Notes: generated by a model not told the origin, from the sequence alone. 64,000 nt of DNA from Ferroacidibacillus organovorans (GCF_001642725.1 NZ_LSUQ01000002.1:1-64000), one strand, 5' to 3'; counted from the first letter of the stretch, positions 47,289-57,215 are shown. Numbers and translations: made by a program.

Positions 47289-48962
47289 TCAGATCCCAAG
47301 CATTGGAACGCGCACCCCACGCTCCTTTGCCACGTCGATCGCCTTCTCGTACCCAGCGTCCGCATGCCGGATGATCCCCATGCCAGGGTCTGTCGTCAAC
47401 ACGCGCGACAATCGTTCGTCCGCCTCATCGGTTCCATCGGCCACGACCACCATTCCGGCGTGCAGCGAATAACCCATCCCGACGCCCCCGCCGTGGTGAA
47501 ACGAGACCCAACTCGCGCCAGAAGCGGTGTTCACAAGTGCGTTCAAAACGGCCCAGTCGGCCACCGCGTCGCTGCCATCCTTCATCGCCTCTGTTTCACG
47601 ATTGGGCGAGGCGACCGATCCGCAGTCCAGATGGTCGCGGCCAATCACGATCGGGGCCAGCAACTCGCCATTTCGCACCATCTCGTTGATCGCGAGACCA
47701 AACTTCATCCGCTCGCCATAGCCAAGCCAGCAGATTCGGGCTGGCAGTCCCTGAAACGCCACTTTTTCACGAGCGAGCTTGATCCAACGGTGAAGCGCCT
47801 CATTCTCAGGAAAGAGCTTTAGCACCAATTCATCCGTTTTTTCGATATCGCGCGGGTCGCCAGAAAGTGCCGCCCAACGAAACGGCCCTTTGCCCTCGCA
47901 AAAAAGCGGTCGAATGTACGCGGGAACAAAGCCTGGAAAAGAAAACGCGTCCTGCACGCCTTCGTCAAACGCCACCTGCCGGATGTTATTGCCATAGTCA
48001 AAAACGACCGAACCCATCCTCTTGAAATCAAGCATCGCCTGCACGTGCGTTGCCATCGCCTTTTTCGCGAGCGCCACATATGCTTTTGGGTCGCTTTTGC
48101 GAAGTTCTGCCGCCGCGTCAAGCGTATATCCGACAGGAATGTAGCCGTTGAGTGGATCGTGCGCCGACGTTTGATCTGTCACAAAATCCGGCACAATACC
48201 GCGGCGAACCATCTCCGGCAAAACTTCAGCCGCGTTGCCGACAAGTCCGATTGAGAGCGGCTCCCCTCTCTCCTGTGCGGCGCGCGCGCGCGAAAGCGCC
48301 TCATCCAGATCATGCACAAGCACGTCACAGTAGCGCGTCTCGACACGACGCTTGATGCGCGACGGGTCGATCTCAACCCCGATGAACACACCTTCATTCA
48401 TGGTGACGGCAAGCGGTTGCGCGCCGCCCATTCCGCCAAGTCCGGCGCTCAGCGTAAGCGTCCCTCTAAGCGTGCCCCCGCTGTGCTGGCGCGCCGCTTC
48501 CGCGAATGTCTCGTAAGTGCCTTGGAGGATGCCTTGACTACCAATATAGATCCAGCTTCCCGCGGTCATCTGGCCGAACATGATGAGTCCCTTTTGATCC
48601 AATTCGTGAAACGTCTCCCAGTTCGCGAATGCCGGCACCAACACGGAATTCGAAAGGAGCACGCGCGGCGCGTGGCGGTGCGTGCGAAAGACGCCCACCG
48701 GTTTCCCAGATTGGATCAAGAGGGTTTCATCCGCCTCAAGATCGCGCAGGCACTCCACAATCTTGTCAAAGCTTGCCCAGTTTCGCGCGGCTTTTCCAAT
48801 TCCGCCGTACACGACGAGATCTTCGGGGCGTTCCGCCACCTCCGGGTCAAGGTTGTTCATCAGCATCCGCAATACCGCCTCTTGCTGCCAGCCTTTTGCG
48901 CTGATCTCCGTTCCGCGCGGCGCTCGAATGACGCGCGCTGTCGATGTCAATCCATCACTCAT
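47289..48962 (-). CDS. hutU: Urocanate hydratase
   Basis: 557 aa from the ATG at 48962 (AAGGAG 9 bases upstream), near the usual 552. The NAD-dependent enzyme converts urocanate to imidazolonepropionate. Motifs include [16 protein letters not shown], the NAD loop [15 protein letters not shown] and [14 protein letters not shown] near the active site. First gene of the hutU-I-G unit, 114 bases after the AraC regulator. A cre-like site lies just upstream. Confidence 0.97.
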   Translation of the reverse strand: MSDGLTSTARVIRAPRGTEISAKGWQQEAVLRMLMNNLDPEVAERPEDLVVYGGIGKAARNWASFDKIVECLRDLEADETLLIQSGKPVGVFRTHRHAPRVLLSNSVLVPAFANWETFHELDQKGLIMFGQMTAGSWIYIGSQGILQGTYETFAEAARQHSGGTLRGTLTLSAGLGGMGGAQPLAVTMNEGVFIGVEIDPSRIKRRVETRYCDVLVHDLDEALSRARAAQERGEPLSIGLVGNAAEVLPEMVRRGIVPDFVTDQTSAHDPLNGYIPVGYTLDAAAELRKSDPKAYVALAKKAMATHVQAMLDFKRMGSVVFDYGNNIRQVAFDEGVQDAFSFPGFVPAYIRPLFCEGKGPFRWAALSGDPRDIEKTDELVLKLFPENEALHRWIKLAREKVAFQGLPARICWLGYGERMKFGLAINEMVRNGELLAPIVIGRDHLDCGSVASPNRETEAMKDGSDAVADWAVLNALVNTASGASWVSFHHGGGVGMGYSLHAGMVVVADGTDEADERLSRVLTTDPGMGIIRHADAGYEKAIDVAKERGVRVPMLGI

Positions 48963-49007
48963 GTCTTCCGTCTCCTTTGCCATGCGAACGTATAATCCCA
49001 TCGTACG

Positions 49008-49021
49008 CGGAAACGCTTACA
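49008..49021 (-). promoter_or_regulatory. cre-like site upstream of hutU
   Basis: TGTAAGCGTTTCCG matches the cre consensus except at two positions near the 3' end. Carbon repression of hut genes by CcpA is known in Bacillus. The site is 46 bases before the hutU start. Confidence 0.4.
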
Positions 49022-49075
49022 CAAAAACGGTCGCGGATTGTTCTTTCCTAGCACAATCTTGCGGTCGTTCACGTC

Positions 49076-50278
49076 TCAGACCGCGTGCGCAGCCCGATAC
49101 GCTTTGGGCGTACAGCCGTATTCCTTTTTGAACATCCTGCCAAAATAGTTTGCGTCAGAAAACCCCGCAAGCGTTGCGATCTGTTGCAGGGAGAGGGTCG
49201 AGGAGGTGAGATAAAAAGCGGCTTTTTCAAGTCGAATGCGGCGAACGTAGTCCATCACGCTAAGGCCTACCTCCTGCTTGAAGCGATGGCTGAGATGATA
49301 CTTGCTAAGACACGCCACCTTTGCAATCTGATCAAGGGTCAAGGGGTCCTGGTGGTGGTGATGGATATACTGAAGCGCATCGCGAATCACTGGCGAACAC
49401 GCCGACATTCGCGAAGTGTCAACACGTGACGTAAGCCACTGCGCATACGCCAGGACATGGCCGACAAACGTGTCGTAGCGAATGGTCTGATAGAGGTCGT
49501 GGACAAACCGGGCATTCTTTGAGAGGATTTCCGCCGCGCTGATCCCCGCGTTAACGACCTCTCGCGACATCTGCATCAGCAGATCAATGACTTCCGATTT
49601 GAAGCCCTCAACCTTCCTCTGGCAATCCTCCGCCAGTCGCAAAAGGATCATCGGCACCAAGACGCTGACGCCGCGCACATCCCCAAGCTTTACGCGCGCG
49701 ATCAATTCGAGCTTTTCTTCCGCGCGCAATGGATTTGGCACAACGCCAACATCCTGTACGTCGCACGCGCGGTAAAGCTGCTGATTGCCCTGAAAGAATC
49801 GCCCGCTCATCGCGCGCAGCGCTTCTTGATACGCGCGACGCAATTGAAGTGGCTCCGCGCAGAGCGCGCTGATGCCGATTGACACAGCGAGATCACGCGC
49901 TGCAAGCGCATGCTGAAGTAGCTTTGCAGTCTGTGTCACGCGTGCCTCGGTATGAAGGAGCTGCGATCCGCACGCGTGATCCATCTGAAAAAGCACCACG
50001 AGCACGCCTTCTTCTGTCCAGATGCAGGTGGTTGGCACGCCTTCGCGCGCCATGGTGTTAGCAACCGTCTCGCGCAGCGCGTGACCGACCTCTTTAGGCC
50101 ACGAAGGCGGATACTCGTTGACTCGCTGTGGGTAGCGGTCGATCGACACGATGAAGATCCCGTTTGGGCAAAGCGAGATGCCACACGCTTCTTGCAGCTT
50201 TGCGAAGTCCCCTTCGTGAACAAACGTTCCTGAGATCAACCCGTGCGCAAACGCAATCTCCGCGTGACGCATCTCCAC
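49076..50278 (-). CDS. AraC-family transcriptional regulator beside hut genes
   Basis: 400 aa from GTG 50278 (AGAGGTG upstream). The C-terminal about 100 residues hold the double helix-turn-helix (LTLDQIAKVACLSKYHLSHR, LSLQQIATLAGFSDANYFGRM). The first 290 residues have no receiver domain. They resemble the variable sensor/GGDEF-like middle of YesN-type regulators. It is upstream of and codirectional with hutU, so control of hutU-I-G is likely, perhaps with urocanate or histidine as signal. This would be a second control layer besides HutP. Confidence 0.8.
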   Translation of the reverse strand: MEMRHAEIAFAHGLISGTFVHEGDFAKLQEACGISLCPNGIFIVSIDRYPQRVNEYPPSWPKEVGHALRETVANTMAREGVPTTCIWTEEGVLVVLFQMDHACGSQLLHTEARVTQTAKLLQHALAARDLAVSIGISALCAEPLQLRRAYQEALRAMSGRFFQGNQQLYRACDVQDVGVVPNPLRAEEKLELIARVKLGDVRGVSVLVPMILLRLAEDCQRKVEGFKSEVIDLLMQMSREVVNAGISAAEILSKNARFVHDLYQTIRYDTFVGHVLAYAQWLTSRVDTSRMSACSPVIRDALQYIHHHHQDPLTLDQIAKVACLSKYHLSHRFKQEVGLSVMDYVRRIRLEKAAFYLTSSTLSLQQIATLAGFSDANYFGRMFKKEYGCTPKAYRAAHAV

Positions 50279-50327
50279 GTTTCAACACCTCTGCTGTTCG
50301 ACCTATTCGCGGCGCAAGCGTTTGCCT

Positions 50328-50795
50328 TCAATCCCCCTTTTTCTGCGGCGGCTGGTATGTTCCCGGCAGGGCGCCTGTCGCGATGGACAAACGATTCCAA
50401 CTGTTGATCGTGTTGATCGCCATGACGAGCTGGATGTACTGTTTCTCGCTAAAGTGTTCGCGCACGCGCGCAAAGAGTTCATCCGACACGTGATGCGTCG
50501 AGATCTGCGTGAGCGTTTCCGTCAGTTCCAGCGCTGCCCGCTCGGCGTCGGAGTAAAACGGGGATTCGCGCCAGGCGTTTAGCAGATAGAGGCGCTGCTC
50601 GGTCTCTTCCCCCGCGCGCGCATCGATCGTGTGCATGTCGATGCAAAACGCGCAGCCATTGATTTGAGAGGCGCGAATTTTGACCAGTTCGAGCATCTTG
50701 GGATCAAGCCCGCTCTGGCGGACATAACGTTCCAGATGCATCATGGCGTTCCTGACGTCCGGATCAACCTGTGCATAATTCATGCGTGGTTCCAT
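50328..50795 (-). CDS. AhpD-like/carboxymuconolactone decarboxylase family protein
   Basis: 155 aa from the ATG at 50795, behind seven G; the frame is open 17 codons further without an SD. The CxxC redox pair plus histidine is visible in NGCAFCIDMHTIDARAG, the active-site layout of AhpD-type alkylhydroperoxidases. The length and YLLNAWRESPFYSDAERAAL fit the subfamily with a peroxidase-like role. It is divergent from the isochorismatase-like gene. Confidence 0.88.
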   Translation of the reverse strand: MEPRMNYAQVDPDVRNAMMHLERYVRQSGLDPKMLELVKIRASQINGCAFCIDMHTIDARAGEETEQRLYLLNAWRESPFYSDAERAALELTETLTQISTHHVSDELFARVREHFSEKQYIQLVMAINTINSWNRLSIATGALPGTYQPPQKKGD

Positions 50796-50938
50796 GGCAA
50801 AGACCCCCCCGTGCGAATTTGGTATGATAGACAGCGCAACCGTCACGCGAAAAGGGCGCTCGGCGCCGTTTCGCGAAGTATCATCCTATTATGACACAAC
50901 CATAATGACACTGTACCATCGATCAGGGGGAATGAACC

Positions 50939-51502
50939 GTGGAGAATCAGCGCTCGGCGCTGCTCGTGATGGACCTGCAAAACGGAATTGTTTCGCGTTT
51001 TGCGCAGAGTGACGAAGTGTTGGCACCGTTTGCAAAAGCTGTCGCAGCCGCGCGGCAGGCAAAGATGCCTGTCATCTACGTGCGCGTAGCGTTTCGCGAA
51101 GGCTATCCAGAGGTGAGTGCGCGCAACAAGTCGTTCGCGGCGATTGCGGGCCACGGTGGAATGACCGAAGGGGATGCGGCAACACAGATCCATGCGTCAG
51201 TTGCGCCGCGCCAGGATGAACCGATCGTCACAAAACGACGCGTGAGCGCGTTTGCCGGAAGTGATCTCGATGTGATCTTGCGCGCGCGACGGATTGACAC
51301 GCTTGTCCTGTGCGGGATCGCCACGAGCGGCGTCGTCCTCTCCACCGTGCGAGAGGCGGCAGATATGGACTTCGGGCTGATCGTACTCTCTGACGCGTGC
51401 CTCGACGCCGACCCTGAGGTGCATCGTGTTCTCGTGGAAAAGGTGTTTCCGCGACAGGCGGACGTCTTGTGTGTCGACGAGTGGATCGCGACGCTTACCT
51501 AA
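50939..51502 (+). CDS. Isochorismatase-like hydrolase, catalytic cysteine missing
   Basis: 187 aa from GTG 50939 (GGGGG 8 bases upstream). The fold motifs LLVMDLQNGIV (Asp) and VTKRRVSAFAGSDL (Lys) are present. At the nucleophile position, where GxATxxC is expected, it reads GIATSGVVLSTVREA, with Val in place of Cys. A known subfamily shares this change, so it is probably not a classical hydrolase. Convergent with the Rieske gene, 8 bases overlapping. Confidence 0.85.
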   Translation: MENQRSALLVMDLQNGIVSRFAQSDEVLAPFAKAVAAARQAKMPVIYVRVAFREGYPEVSARNKSFAAIAGHGGMTEGDAATQIHASVAPRQDEPIVTKRRVSAFAGSDLDVILRARRIDTLVLCGIATSGVVLSTVREAADMDFGLIVLSDACLDADPEVHRVLVEKVFPRQADVLCVDEWIATLT

Positions 51503-52493
51503 GCGACTCTTCTTCGAGCCATGTGCGCATCATGGCGCGATAGTGAACGGTGGGACCGTCTGAGCGGACGTGCGCCTCACGGTGCAGATCATAAGGCGGC
51601 GCCACGGGCCGGATGCTCTCGATGATCGCCTGATCTTGCCCCATCACAAAGCGTGTGTGGCTTAGATGAAACTCGTCAAGGAGTGGCGAGTCCATGTCAA
51701 AATTGCGCGCGACCGCTCCAAAGATCTCGGTCGTTTGCGTATCGCACGGCGTAAACGTGAGGAACGTGCACATCGCATTTCCATCCCCCATTGGGGTGCG
51801 GATGATCCAGAGGTTTGGCGCGCGCAGTTCGATTTCTGTGCGCTCATCTTCTGTTTCAACGGCTTCCACAGGTTCCATCGGATGGACAGGGGCAAACGGT
51901 TTGGGGTGAATGAGGATGCGGTTAGACGTCAACGCGTACTCAGGGCCATCCACCTCTGGGTTCACACCTGCGCCTGTCGTTTGCGGGTGGACAAACGGCA
52001 GATGGGAGACATCGAGAACGCTTTCCACGACCCGCACGAAATGCGCATGCCACGTCGCCCGAAACGGCGTGCGCGTCCAGTTATCCGAACACAGTTCCGG
52101 AAACAAGTCAGGCTCCGTTGAAGCGTCCATATCCACACGTTTCGGCGCTGTGTAAAGCCACACCCATTCCGCTTTCTCGCACGCTTCGTAGGTCGCGCGC
52201 GCCGCATTTTTCGGCACATCCCAAACACCACGATTCGCAGGCACGCGCGTGCAGCGTCCGTCGCGGTCAAAGCGCCAGCCGTGAAAAGGGCAGATGAGTT
52301 CGGCGCCTTCCACCGTCCCCAGCGACAGGTCACACCCGCGATGCGGGCAGTAGGCATCCCCGGCGCAGACCATCCCCTTCTCATCCCGGTAGAGAACATA
52401 ATCCTGCCCGTGAATTGTCACCTTCATCGGTTTTGTTGTCAGGTTTTCTCGCTGCGTCACAGCGTACCAGGCACCTCGAATCACATCGCTCAC
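51495..52493 (-). CDS. Rieske-type aromatic-ring hydroxylase large subunit
   Basis: 332 aa. The Rieske [2Fe-2S] motifs are CPHRGCDL and CPFHGWRF (about 49-72). The mononuclear iron site is suggested by ESVLDVSHLPFVHP. Such enzymes hydroxylate or demethylate aromatic compounds with electrons from a reductase; none is adjacent. GTG 52493 has a weak SD, and GTG 52484 with GGGGTGA upstream is an equally good start. Substrate unknown. Confidence 0.85.
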   Translation of the reverse strand: MSDVIRGAWYAVTQRENLTTKPMKVTIHGQDYVLYRDEKGMVCAGDAYCPHRGCDLSLGTVEGAELICPFHGWRFDRDGRCTRVPANRGVWDVPKNAARATYEACEKAEWVWLYTAPKRVDMDASTEPDLFPELCSDNWTRTPFRATWHAHFVRVVESVLDVSHLPFVHPQTTGAGVNPEVDGPEYALTSNRILIHPKPFAPVHPMEPVEAVETEDERTEIELRAPNLWIIRTPMGDGNAMCTFLTFTPCDTQTTEIFGAVARNFDMDSPLLDEFHLSHTRFVMGQDQAIIESIRPVAPPYDLHREAHVRSDGPTVHYRAMMRTWLEEESLR

Positions 52494-52590
52494 CCCGCAA
52501 GATCACTCAGCCAAATCCTTTCTTTATCGTATGGCGAGTACGCGATAAACTCCCGCGGCAAGTACCCATTGCAACCACAAAACGCTGAGA

Positions 52591-53466
52591 TCAATCAACT
52601 TGTGCCATTGCGTTTCGATGGAAGCGAACCGAAAGCCAACGCGCGGTTAGCACGACAAACAAGAGGACAAGCAATCTGGATGCCACGCTTAGAAGAATGA
52701 TATGATTTGGAGATTCGAGTGGTGGGGGATTCTTGAATAGTAGATCATGGAAAGTTCGCCACAGTAAAAATTTCACTGTATCTCGCACCACAGGCCACAC
52801 GCTTATCGCAATAGAGTAAATCAAAGGTACGGCGCTGCTCCACACATTTTTTGTCCAGCCAAATAAGACTAAACCAAATCCATAAAGCGTGATCAAACCA
52901 AAGAAACTCTCGTAAACAACTCTGAAGTAAGGTGAGGTATACAAAAACCAACTCGGCAATAAAATATTTCCCAAAATGGATGGTTGATTGGTAGATGCTG
53001 ACGGTTCCATAAGCGCAAAAATGGATCGATCATGGGATTGAAGATAAGCAATACAAAAGGGTATCAAGCCAACGTACAACGCCCATCGATCTTTACGTTT
53101 TCTCGTAGTACTAAACATGATTGACAATATAGCAAGACAGAGCATAAGCGAAGGAGAAAACAGTGGCACGCGCGGCGTGAGAATTACAAAAATAAAGAAT
53201 AATACAACAAAGAGGCTCGCAATTCGCACAATCCAAGCACTGGACATGCCAAACGCACTCGCCGTCAATTGTCTGCGAAGTTTTGAAGGATTTCCACACT
53301 GTTGGATGGCTATCTCCAACGCATCTGGTTGGCTGAAACCTCGCGACATAAAATCTTCTACGGTTTCTTCAAGATGTACCCTCAACTCATCCGCTCGATC
53401 CTGCCGCTCGCGTTTGCTGAAGAAACTCCAATAAAAAACTCGCTCAAGATAATCATCAATTTTCAC
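52591..53466 (-). CDS. Membrane protein with permease-prefix (HAAS-like) domain
   Basis: 291 aa from GTG 53466, which overlaps the PadR stop (GTGA) and has AGGAGG upstream. The N-terminal about 85 residues (IDDYLERVFYW, LRVHLEETVEDFMSRG, ALEIAIQQCGNP) are the soluble prefix domain often encoded next to PadR regulators. About six membrane helices follow. No transport motif is visible. Translation is coupled to PadR, and the pair probably forms a self-controlled unit. Base composition looks more AT-rich than most neighbours. Confidence 0.75.
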   Translation of the reverse strand: MKIDDYLERVFYWSFFSKRERQDRADELRVHLEETVEDFMSRGFSQPDALEIAIQQCGNPSKLRRQLTASAFGMSSAWIVRIASLFVVLFFIFVILTPRVPLFSPSLMLCLAILSIMFSTTRKRKDRWALYVGLIPFCIAYLQSHDRSIFALMEPSASTNQPSILGNILLPSWFLYTSPYFRVVYESFFGLITLYGFGLVLFGWTKNVWSSAVPLIYSIAISVWPVVRDTVKFLLWRTFHDLLFKNPPPLESPNHIILLSVASRLLVLLFVVLTARWLSVRFHRNAMAQVD

Positions 53467-53783
53467 AAGGAATAATCCTCCTTCAAAAAGGTATGAATAA
53501 CGCGGTAATTCTTGCTCCACGATGCTTTTATTCGTTGTAATTCGTCCTTACCATTTTGTGTGATGTGATAATATCGCCTTCGTGCGCCCTGTTCGTGTGT
53601 AGCCCATTTTCCCACAATTAAGCCTTCTGCTTCTAAACGCCGCAAGGCAGGATACAATGTCCCTTCCTTGATTTCCAACTGCCTATCGGTGCGTTCCTGA
53701 ACCGTCTTCATCATATCGTAGCCATACGACTCTCTTTCGGATAGAATCGAGAGCAAAATTCCATCAATAAAACCCTTTAACAT
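53463..53783 (-). CDS. PadR-family transcriptional regulator
   Basis: 106 aa from the ATG at 53783 (GGAAGG 4 bases upstream); the frame is open 25 codons further. Winged helix with YGYDMMKTVQERTD and KEGTLYPALRRLEAEGLI, then the short dimer helix of the small PadR class. It likely represses itself and the coupled membrane gene through the TATATCGATATA palindrome upstream. Confidence 0.9.
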   Translation of the reverse strand: MLKGFIDGILLSILSERESYGYDMMKTVQERTDRQLEIKEGTLYPALRRLEAEGLIVGKWATHEQGARRRYYHITQNGKDELQRIKASWSKNYRVIHTFLKEDYSL

Positions 53784-53826
53784 TTGACCTTCCAAGATGA
53801 TTGAACCCCCAAAATCAATTTGCATA

Positions 53827-53838
53827 TATATCGATATA
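53827..53838. promoter_or_regulatory. Possible PadR operator
   Basis: Perfect palindrome TATATCGATATA about 44 bases before the PadR start, within an AT-rich stretch with another TATATA at 53844-53848. Its location suits autorepression. Confidence 0.4.
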
Positions 53839-53998
53839 CACAGTATATAGCTACGCAAGATAATTATGCAAGTTTCTCATTTCTTTGTATAAAGAAAAAT
53901 AAAGAACCGTATTGATTGGATTTGCAGCCAACGCATAAATACGGCACGCGCAGGGAAAACGATGGAAGATCAATCCAAAACCTTACGGAGGATGCCGC

Positions 53999-55537
53999 GT
54001 GACCAAAACTTCTGGCGCTACAATGCTTCCACAAACATCCCAATCGTACTGGCGAGACTCTGTCGAACTGCCAGCCTTCCCATCGCTTGATCGCGACATC
54101 ACTGTCGACGTCACCGTCGTCGGTGGCGGTATCACGGGCATCACCGCCGCCTATCTCCTGTGTAAGGAAGGCTTGCGCGTCGCGCTGCTCGAGGCGGATC
54201 ACCTGTTAAACGGCACGACGGGGCACACCACGGCAAAGATCAGCGCGCAGCACGATCTGATTTATGATGAGTTGATCCACCATATGGGCCGGGAAAAAGC
54301 GAAACTCTACTATGAGGCGACAACCAGCGCAAGCCGTTTTATCGAGAACATCGTCCGCGAGCAATCCATCTCCTGCCAACTCGACAGTGAAGACGCCTAT
54401 ATTTACGCAACGACCGATACCACGGCAAGAAAGCTGGAGCGAGAGTACGACGCGTATCAGAAACTCGGCATCGAGGGCTTTCTCACCGACACGCTACCGT
54501 TTGATTTTTCCATTCAGCGCGCGCTGTGCATGAAGGGGCAGGCACAGTTTCATCCACTGGAGTATCTCGCACACCTCACTCGCGAGATCGCAAACATGAG
54601 TGGGCAAATTTTCGAGCAAACCGTCGCCGTGGATGTCGAGGATGGAGAGCGTCCAACCGTCGTCACGCGCGAAGGGCATCGCGTATCGACAAACCACGTC
54701 CTCGCCTGCTCTCACTTCCCCTTTTATGACGGACTCGGTTTCTACTTTGCGCGGATGCACGCCGAGCGATCGTATGTCATCGCGGCAAAAACAGATAAAC
54801 GCTATCCAGGCGGCGTGTATGTAAACGTCGATGCACCCTATCAGTCCCTACGCTCTGTAAATATCGGCCGCGAAGACGCCGTGCTGATTGGCGGTGGCAA
54901 TCACATCACAGGACAAGGGAAAGACACCCTCACCTACTACGAAGACCTCGCAACCTTCGGACAGAGCGTTTTCGGTCTGCGCGATGTGCTCTATCGCTGG
55001 TCAGCCCAAGACCTCGTGACACTGGATAAGGTTGCATACATCGGAGAGATCACATCAGGCAACCCTAGCGTATTGGTGGCAACCGGGTATCGAAAGTGGG
55101 GAATGACTACAGGGACGGCTGCTGCGCTTCTCTTGAGGGACATCGTGATGAACCGTGACAATCCCTACCGCGATCTTTACACGCCTTCGCGCATGTACGT
55201 CGACCCGAGCCTGAAGCGATTTTTTGCGCAGAATGCAAACGTGACTGCCCATCTCATCAAAGGGAAATTTGAACTACCGCTTCGGCAAATCGGCGACTTG
55301 GCAAACGGCGAAGGGGATTTGGTCACCTATGAGGGGAGGCGCGCAGGCGCCTTTCGCGACGAGAACGGGGTTGTCCATCTCGTCGATACGACATGCACTC
55401 ATCTCGGATGCGAAGTCTCATGGAATCACGGCGATCGCACCTGGGACTGTCCTTGCCACGGCTCTCGATTTTCCGTGGACGGCGGCGTGATCGAAGGGCC
55501 TGCACAAAAACCGCTCGAAACCCTGAACTGCCACTGA
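53999..55537 (+). CDS. FAD-dependent oxidoreductase with C-terminal Rieske domain
   Basis: 512 aa from GTG 53999 (GGAGG 7 bases upstream). The N-terminal FAD Rossmann motif is VTVVGGGITGITAAYLL, in a DAO-type fold with a GTTGHTTAKISAQHD cofactor loop. From about 430 a Rieske [2Fe-2S] domain has CTHLGCEVSWN and CPCHGSRFS. The fusion suggests electron flow between FAD and the cluster; the substrate is unknown. The same architecture is common in Bacillus. Stand-alone gene. Confidence 0.9.
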   Translation: MTKTSGATMLPQTSQSYWRDSVELPAFPSLDRDITVDVTVVGGGITGITAAYLLCKEGLRVALLEADHLLNGTTGHTTAKISAQHDLIYDELIHHMGREKAKLYYEATTSASRFIENIVREQSISCQLDSEDAYIYATTDTTARKLEREYDAYQKLGIEGFLTDTLPFDFSIQRALCMKGQAQFHPLEYLAHLTREIANMSGQIFEQTVAVDVEDGERPTVVTREGHRVSTNHVLACSHFPFYDGLGFYFARMHAERSYVIAAKTDKRYPGGVYVNVDAPYQSLRSVNIGREDAVLIGGGNHITGQGKDTLTYYEDLATFGQSVFGLRDVLYRWSAQDLVTLDKVAYIGEITSGNPSVLVATGYRKWGMTTGTAAALLLRDIVMNRDNPYRDLYTPSRMYVDPSLKRFFAQNANVTAHLIKGKFELPLRQIGDLANGEGDLVTYEGRRAGAFRDENGVVHLVDTTCTHLGCEVSWNHGDRTWDCPCHGSRFSVDGGVIEGPAQKPLETLNCH

Positions 55538-55622
55538 GGAAGGATTTTATCTCAACGTTGACAAACACAAGGCCCGCTCGGTCACTTGCGTAGACGTCGC
55601 GAACGAGCATCGATGGGTAGGT

Positions 55623-55988
55623 TTACTTCTCTTCGACAAACTCCAGGCGATTCCCGAACGGGTCAAATGCGTGGCAACGACGCACCCCAGGAAGCGGATC
55701 TTCGATCGTTTCAAAGCCTTGATCTGAGAGCTCTTTTCGCACCTTATCAAGATCCTTCACGCGAAACGCCGGGTGCGCCTTTTTGGCTGGGGCAAATTCT
55801 GTCTCGACACCGATATGGAGTTGCTGTGCGCCGCAAAGAAACCAGACACCACCGCGAGTCCTTAACTTCTCCGGTTTTTCTATTTCCACCAAGCCTAGAA
55901 GATCGCTAAAAAAATGCCGCGCCTGCGCCTCACACCCCGCAGGAGCCGCGAGTTGGACATGATCAATACCAAGGACGAAAGGTTCCAT
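55623..55988 (-). CDS. VOC (glyoxalase/bleomycin-resistance) superfamily protein
   Basis: 121 aa, one vicinal-oxygen-chelate domain with metal-ligand positions in IDHVQLAAP, LHIGVETEF and a final FDPFGNRLEFVE. SD GGAGG 8 bases before the ATG. Could be a lyase, dioxygenase or resistance protein; the sequence does not decide. Confidence 0.88.
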   Translation of the reverse strand: MEPFVLGIDHVQLAAPAGCEAQARHFFSDLLGLVEIEKPEKLRTRGGVWFLCGAQQLHIGVETEFAPAKKAHPAFRVKDLDKVRKELSDQGFETIEDPLPGVRRCHAFDPFGNRLEFVEEK

Positions 55989-56065
55989 TCGAGTGACCTC
56001 CGCGCTCCATCGATTCGTGATTTCAGTTTACACCACATGTAGGGCTGCGTCACTCAATACGAAGA

Positions 56066-56329
56066 TTAGACCTGCCACGGCCACGGTCCTTTCGCCCACG
56101 CAAAGCCCGCTCCCCCCTTGCCCTCACCGTAGTGATACAGTGGCCCGTGGCGATGTTCAAACTGTGCGACGAGATTCTTTTTGCCGCGTTGAAACAGCTC
56201 AAACTGCGCCAATGCGTTCGCGTCCGCAGGGTGCGTGTCAAGATACAGCGTGAGTTCGACGAGGACAAAGTCGATCGCCTGGAGCTCATGCAAATCCTGA
56301 TAGTACGATTCGGAGATAAATTGTGCCAT
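56066..56329 (-). CDS. cotJB: Spore coat protein CotJB
   Basis: 87 aa. ESYYQDLHELQAIDFVLVE and the PLYHYGEGKGG-type ending are CotJB features. The ATG follows the cotJA stop by three bases with GGAGGGG overlapping that stop. Part of the inner coat assembly with CotJA and CotJC. Last gene of this cluster. Confidence 0.88.
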   Translation of the reverse strand: MAQFISESYYQDLHELQAIDFVLVELTLYLDTHPADANALAQFELFQRGKKNLVAQFEHRHGPLYHYGEGKGGAGFAWAKGPWPWQV

Positions 56330-56332
56330 CGT

Positions 56333-56548
56333 CTATCCCCTCCAATCGCCGTGATCATACGGACTGTAGAGCACGGGCCACAGCGTCCCTAATTGAAGTG
56401 CCTGCATTGGTGTGCACTGCGGCAGATTTTCGGGTTGAAAAACGATGTATTGATTCGGTGGAACAATGAATCGCTTCGGCTCAAGCGGCGGACACGGGTC
56501 GTACGGACTGCGATACGTCTCATAGAATCTCCACTGCGTCTGATCCAT
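56333..56548 (-). CDS. cotJA: Spore coat associated protein CotJA
   Basis: 71 aa from the ATG at 56548 (a GTG three codons earlier is too close to AAAGG). Proline-rich: SPYDPCPPLEPKRFIVPPNQ then FQPENLPQCTPMQALQLGTLWP, the typical CotJA pattern. Required with CotJC for assembly into the coat. Confidence 0.85.
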   Translation of the reverse strand: MDQTQWRFYETYRSPYDPCPPLEPKRFIVPPNQYIVFQPENLPQCTPMQALQLGTLWPVLYSPYDHGDWRG

Positions 56549-56610
56549 GATGGACACGCGCCTTTCTCAGTCAGTGTGGCAATCGATGATCAAAACCCTC
56601 TCAAAAAGCG

Positions 56611-57180
56611 TCAAAACACGCGCTGTGTATCGTTGTACTCCTTGAGAATCTCCACCGCCTCGCGAAAACGTATCGCGTGGATCACCTCGCGCTGACGCAA
56701 AAATTTCAGACTGTCTTGTAGGTCCACGTCATCCGTCATCTCGATCAGCCACTGATAGGTCGCGCGCGCCTTTTCTTCTGCCGCGATGTCTTCATACAAA
56801 TCGGTGATTGGATCTCCCTTCGCCGCAAAATAGGGCGCCATGAAAGGCGTACCCGCCGCATTGTGCGGATACAGATCATAACCGTGATCCGCAAAATGAC
56901 CGCCAAGCCCCGCCTCTCTGAGCTGCATCGGCGTCACATCTTTCGTCAACTTGTAAACCATCGTCGCAATCATCTCTAGATGTGCAAACTCTTCGGTGCC
57001 GATGTCGGTCAAGAGGCCGATGACCCTGTCAGGAAGCGTGTACCGCTGATTCAGGTAGCGGAGCGCTGCGGCGAGTTCCCCGTCGGCGCCGCCGTACTGC
57101 TCGATCAGCAACTTGGCCATTTGCGGGTCACACTTGCTGACGCGCACCGGATACTGCAACTTTTTTTCATACACCCACAT
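56611..57180 (-). CDS. cotJC: Spore coat protein CotJC, manganese catalase family
   Basis: 189 aa, full length. A four-helix Mn-catalase-like domain with GTEEFAHLEMIATMV and AAEEKARATYQWLIEMTDD giving Glu/His ligands. The start MWVYEKKLQYPVRVSKCDP is characteristic of CotJC. Strong SD AGGTGAT. First in the cluster here, while Bacillus subtilis has cotJA first. A sigma-E-like promoter lies upstream. Confidence 0.93.
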   Translation of the reverse strand: MWVYEKKLQYPVRVSKCDPQMAKLLIEQYGGADGELAAALRYLNQRYTLPDRVIGLLTDIGTEEFAHLEMIATMVYKLTKDVTPMQLREAGLGGHFADHGYDLYPHNAAGTPFMAPYFAAKGDPITDLYEDIAAEEKARATYQWLIEMTDDVDLQDSLKFLRQREVIHAIRFREAVEILKEYNDTQRVF

Positions 57181-57215
57181 GTTTCAATCACCTCCGTCGC
57201 ACGTGCCTGTAGGGA

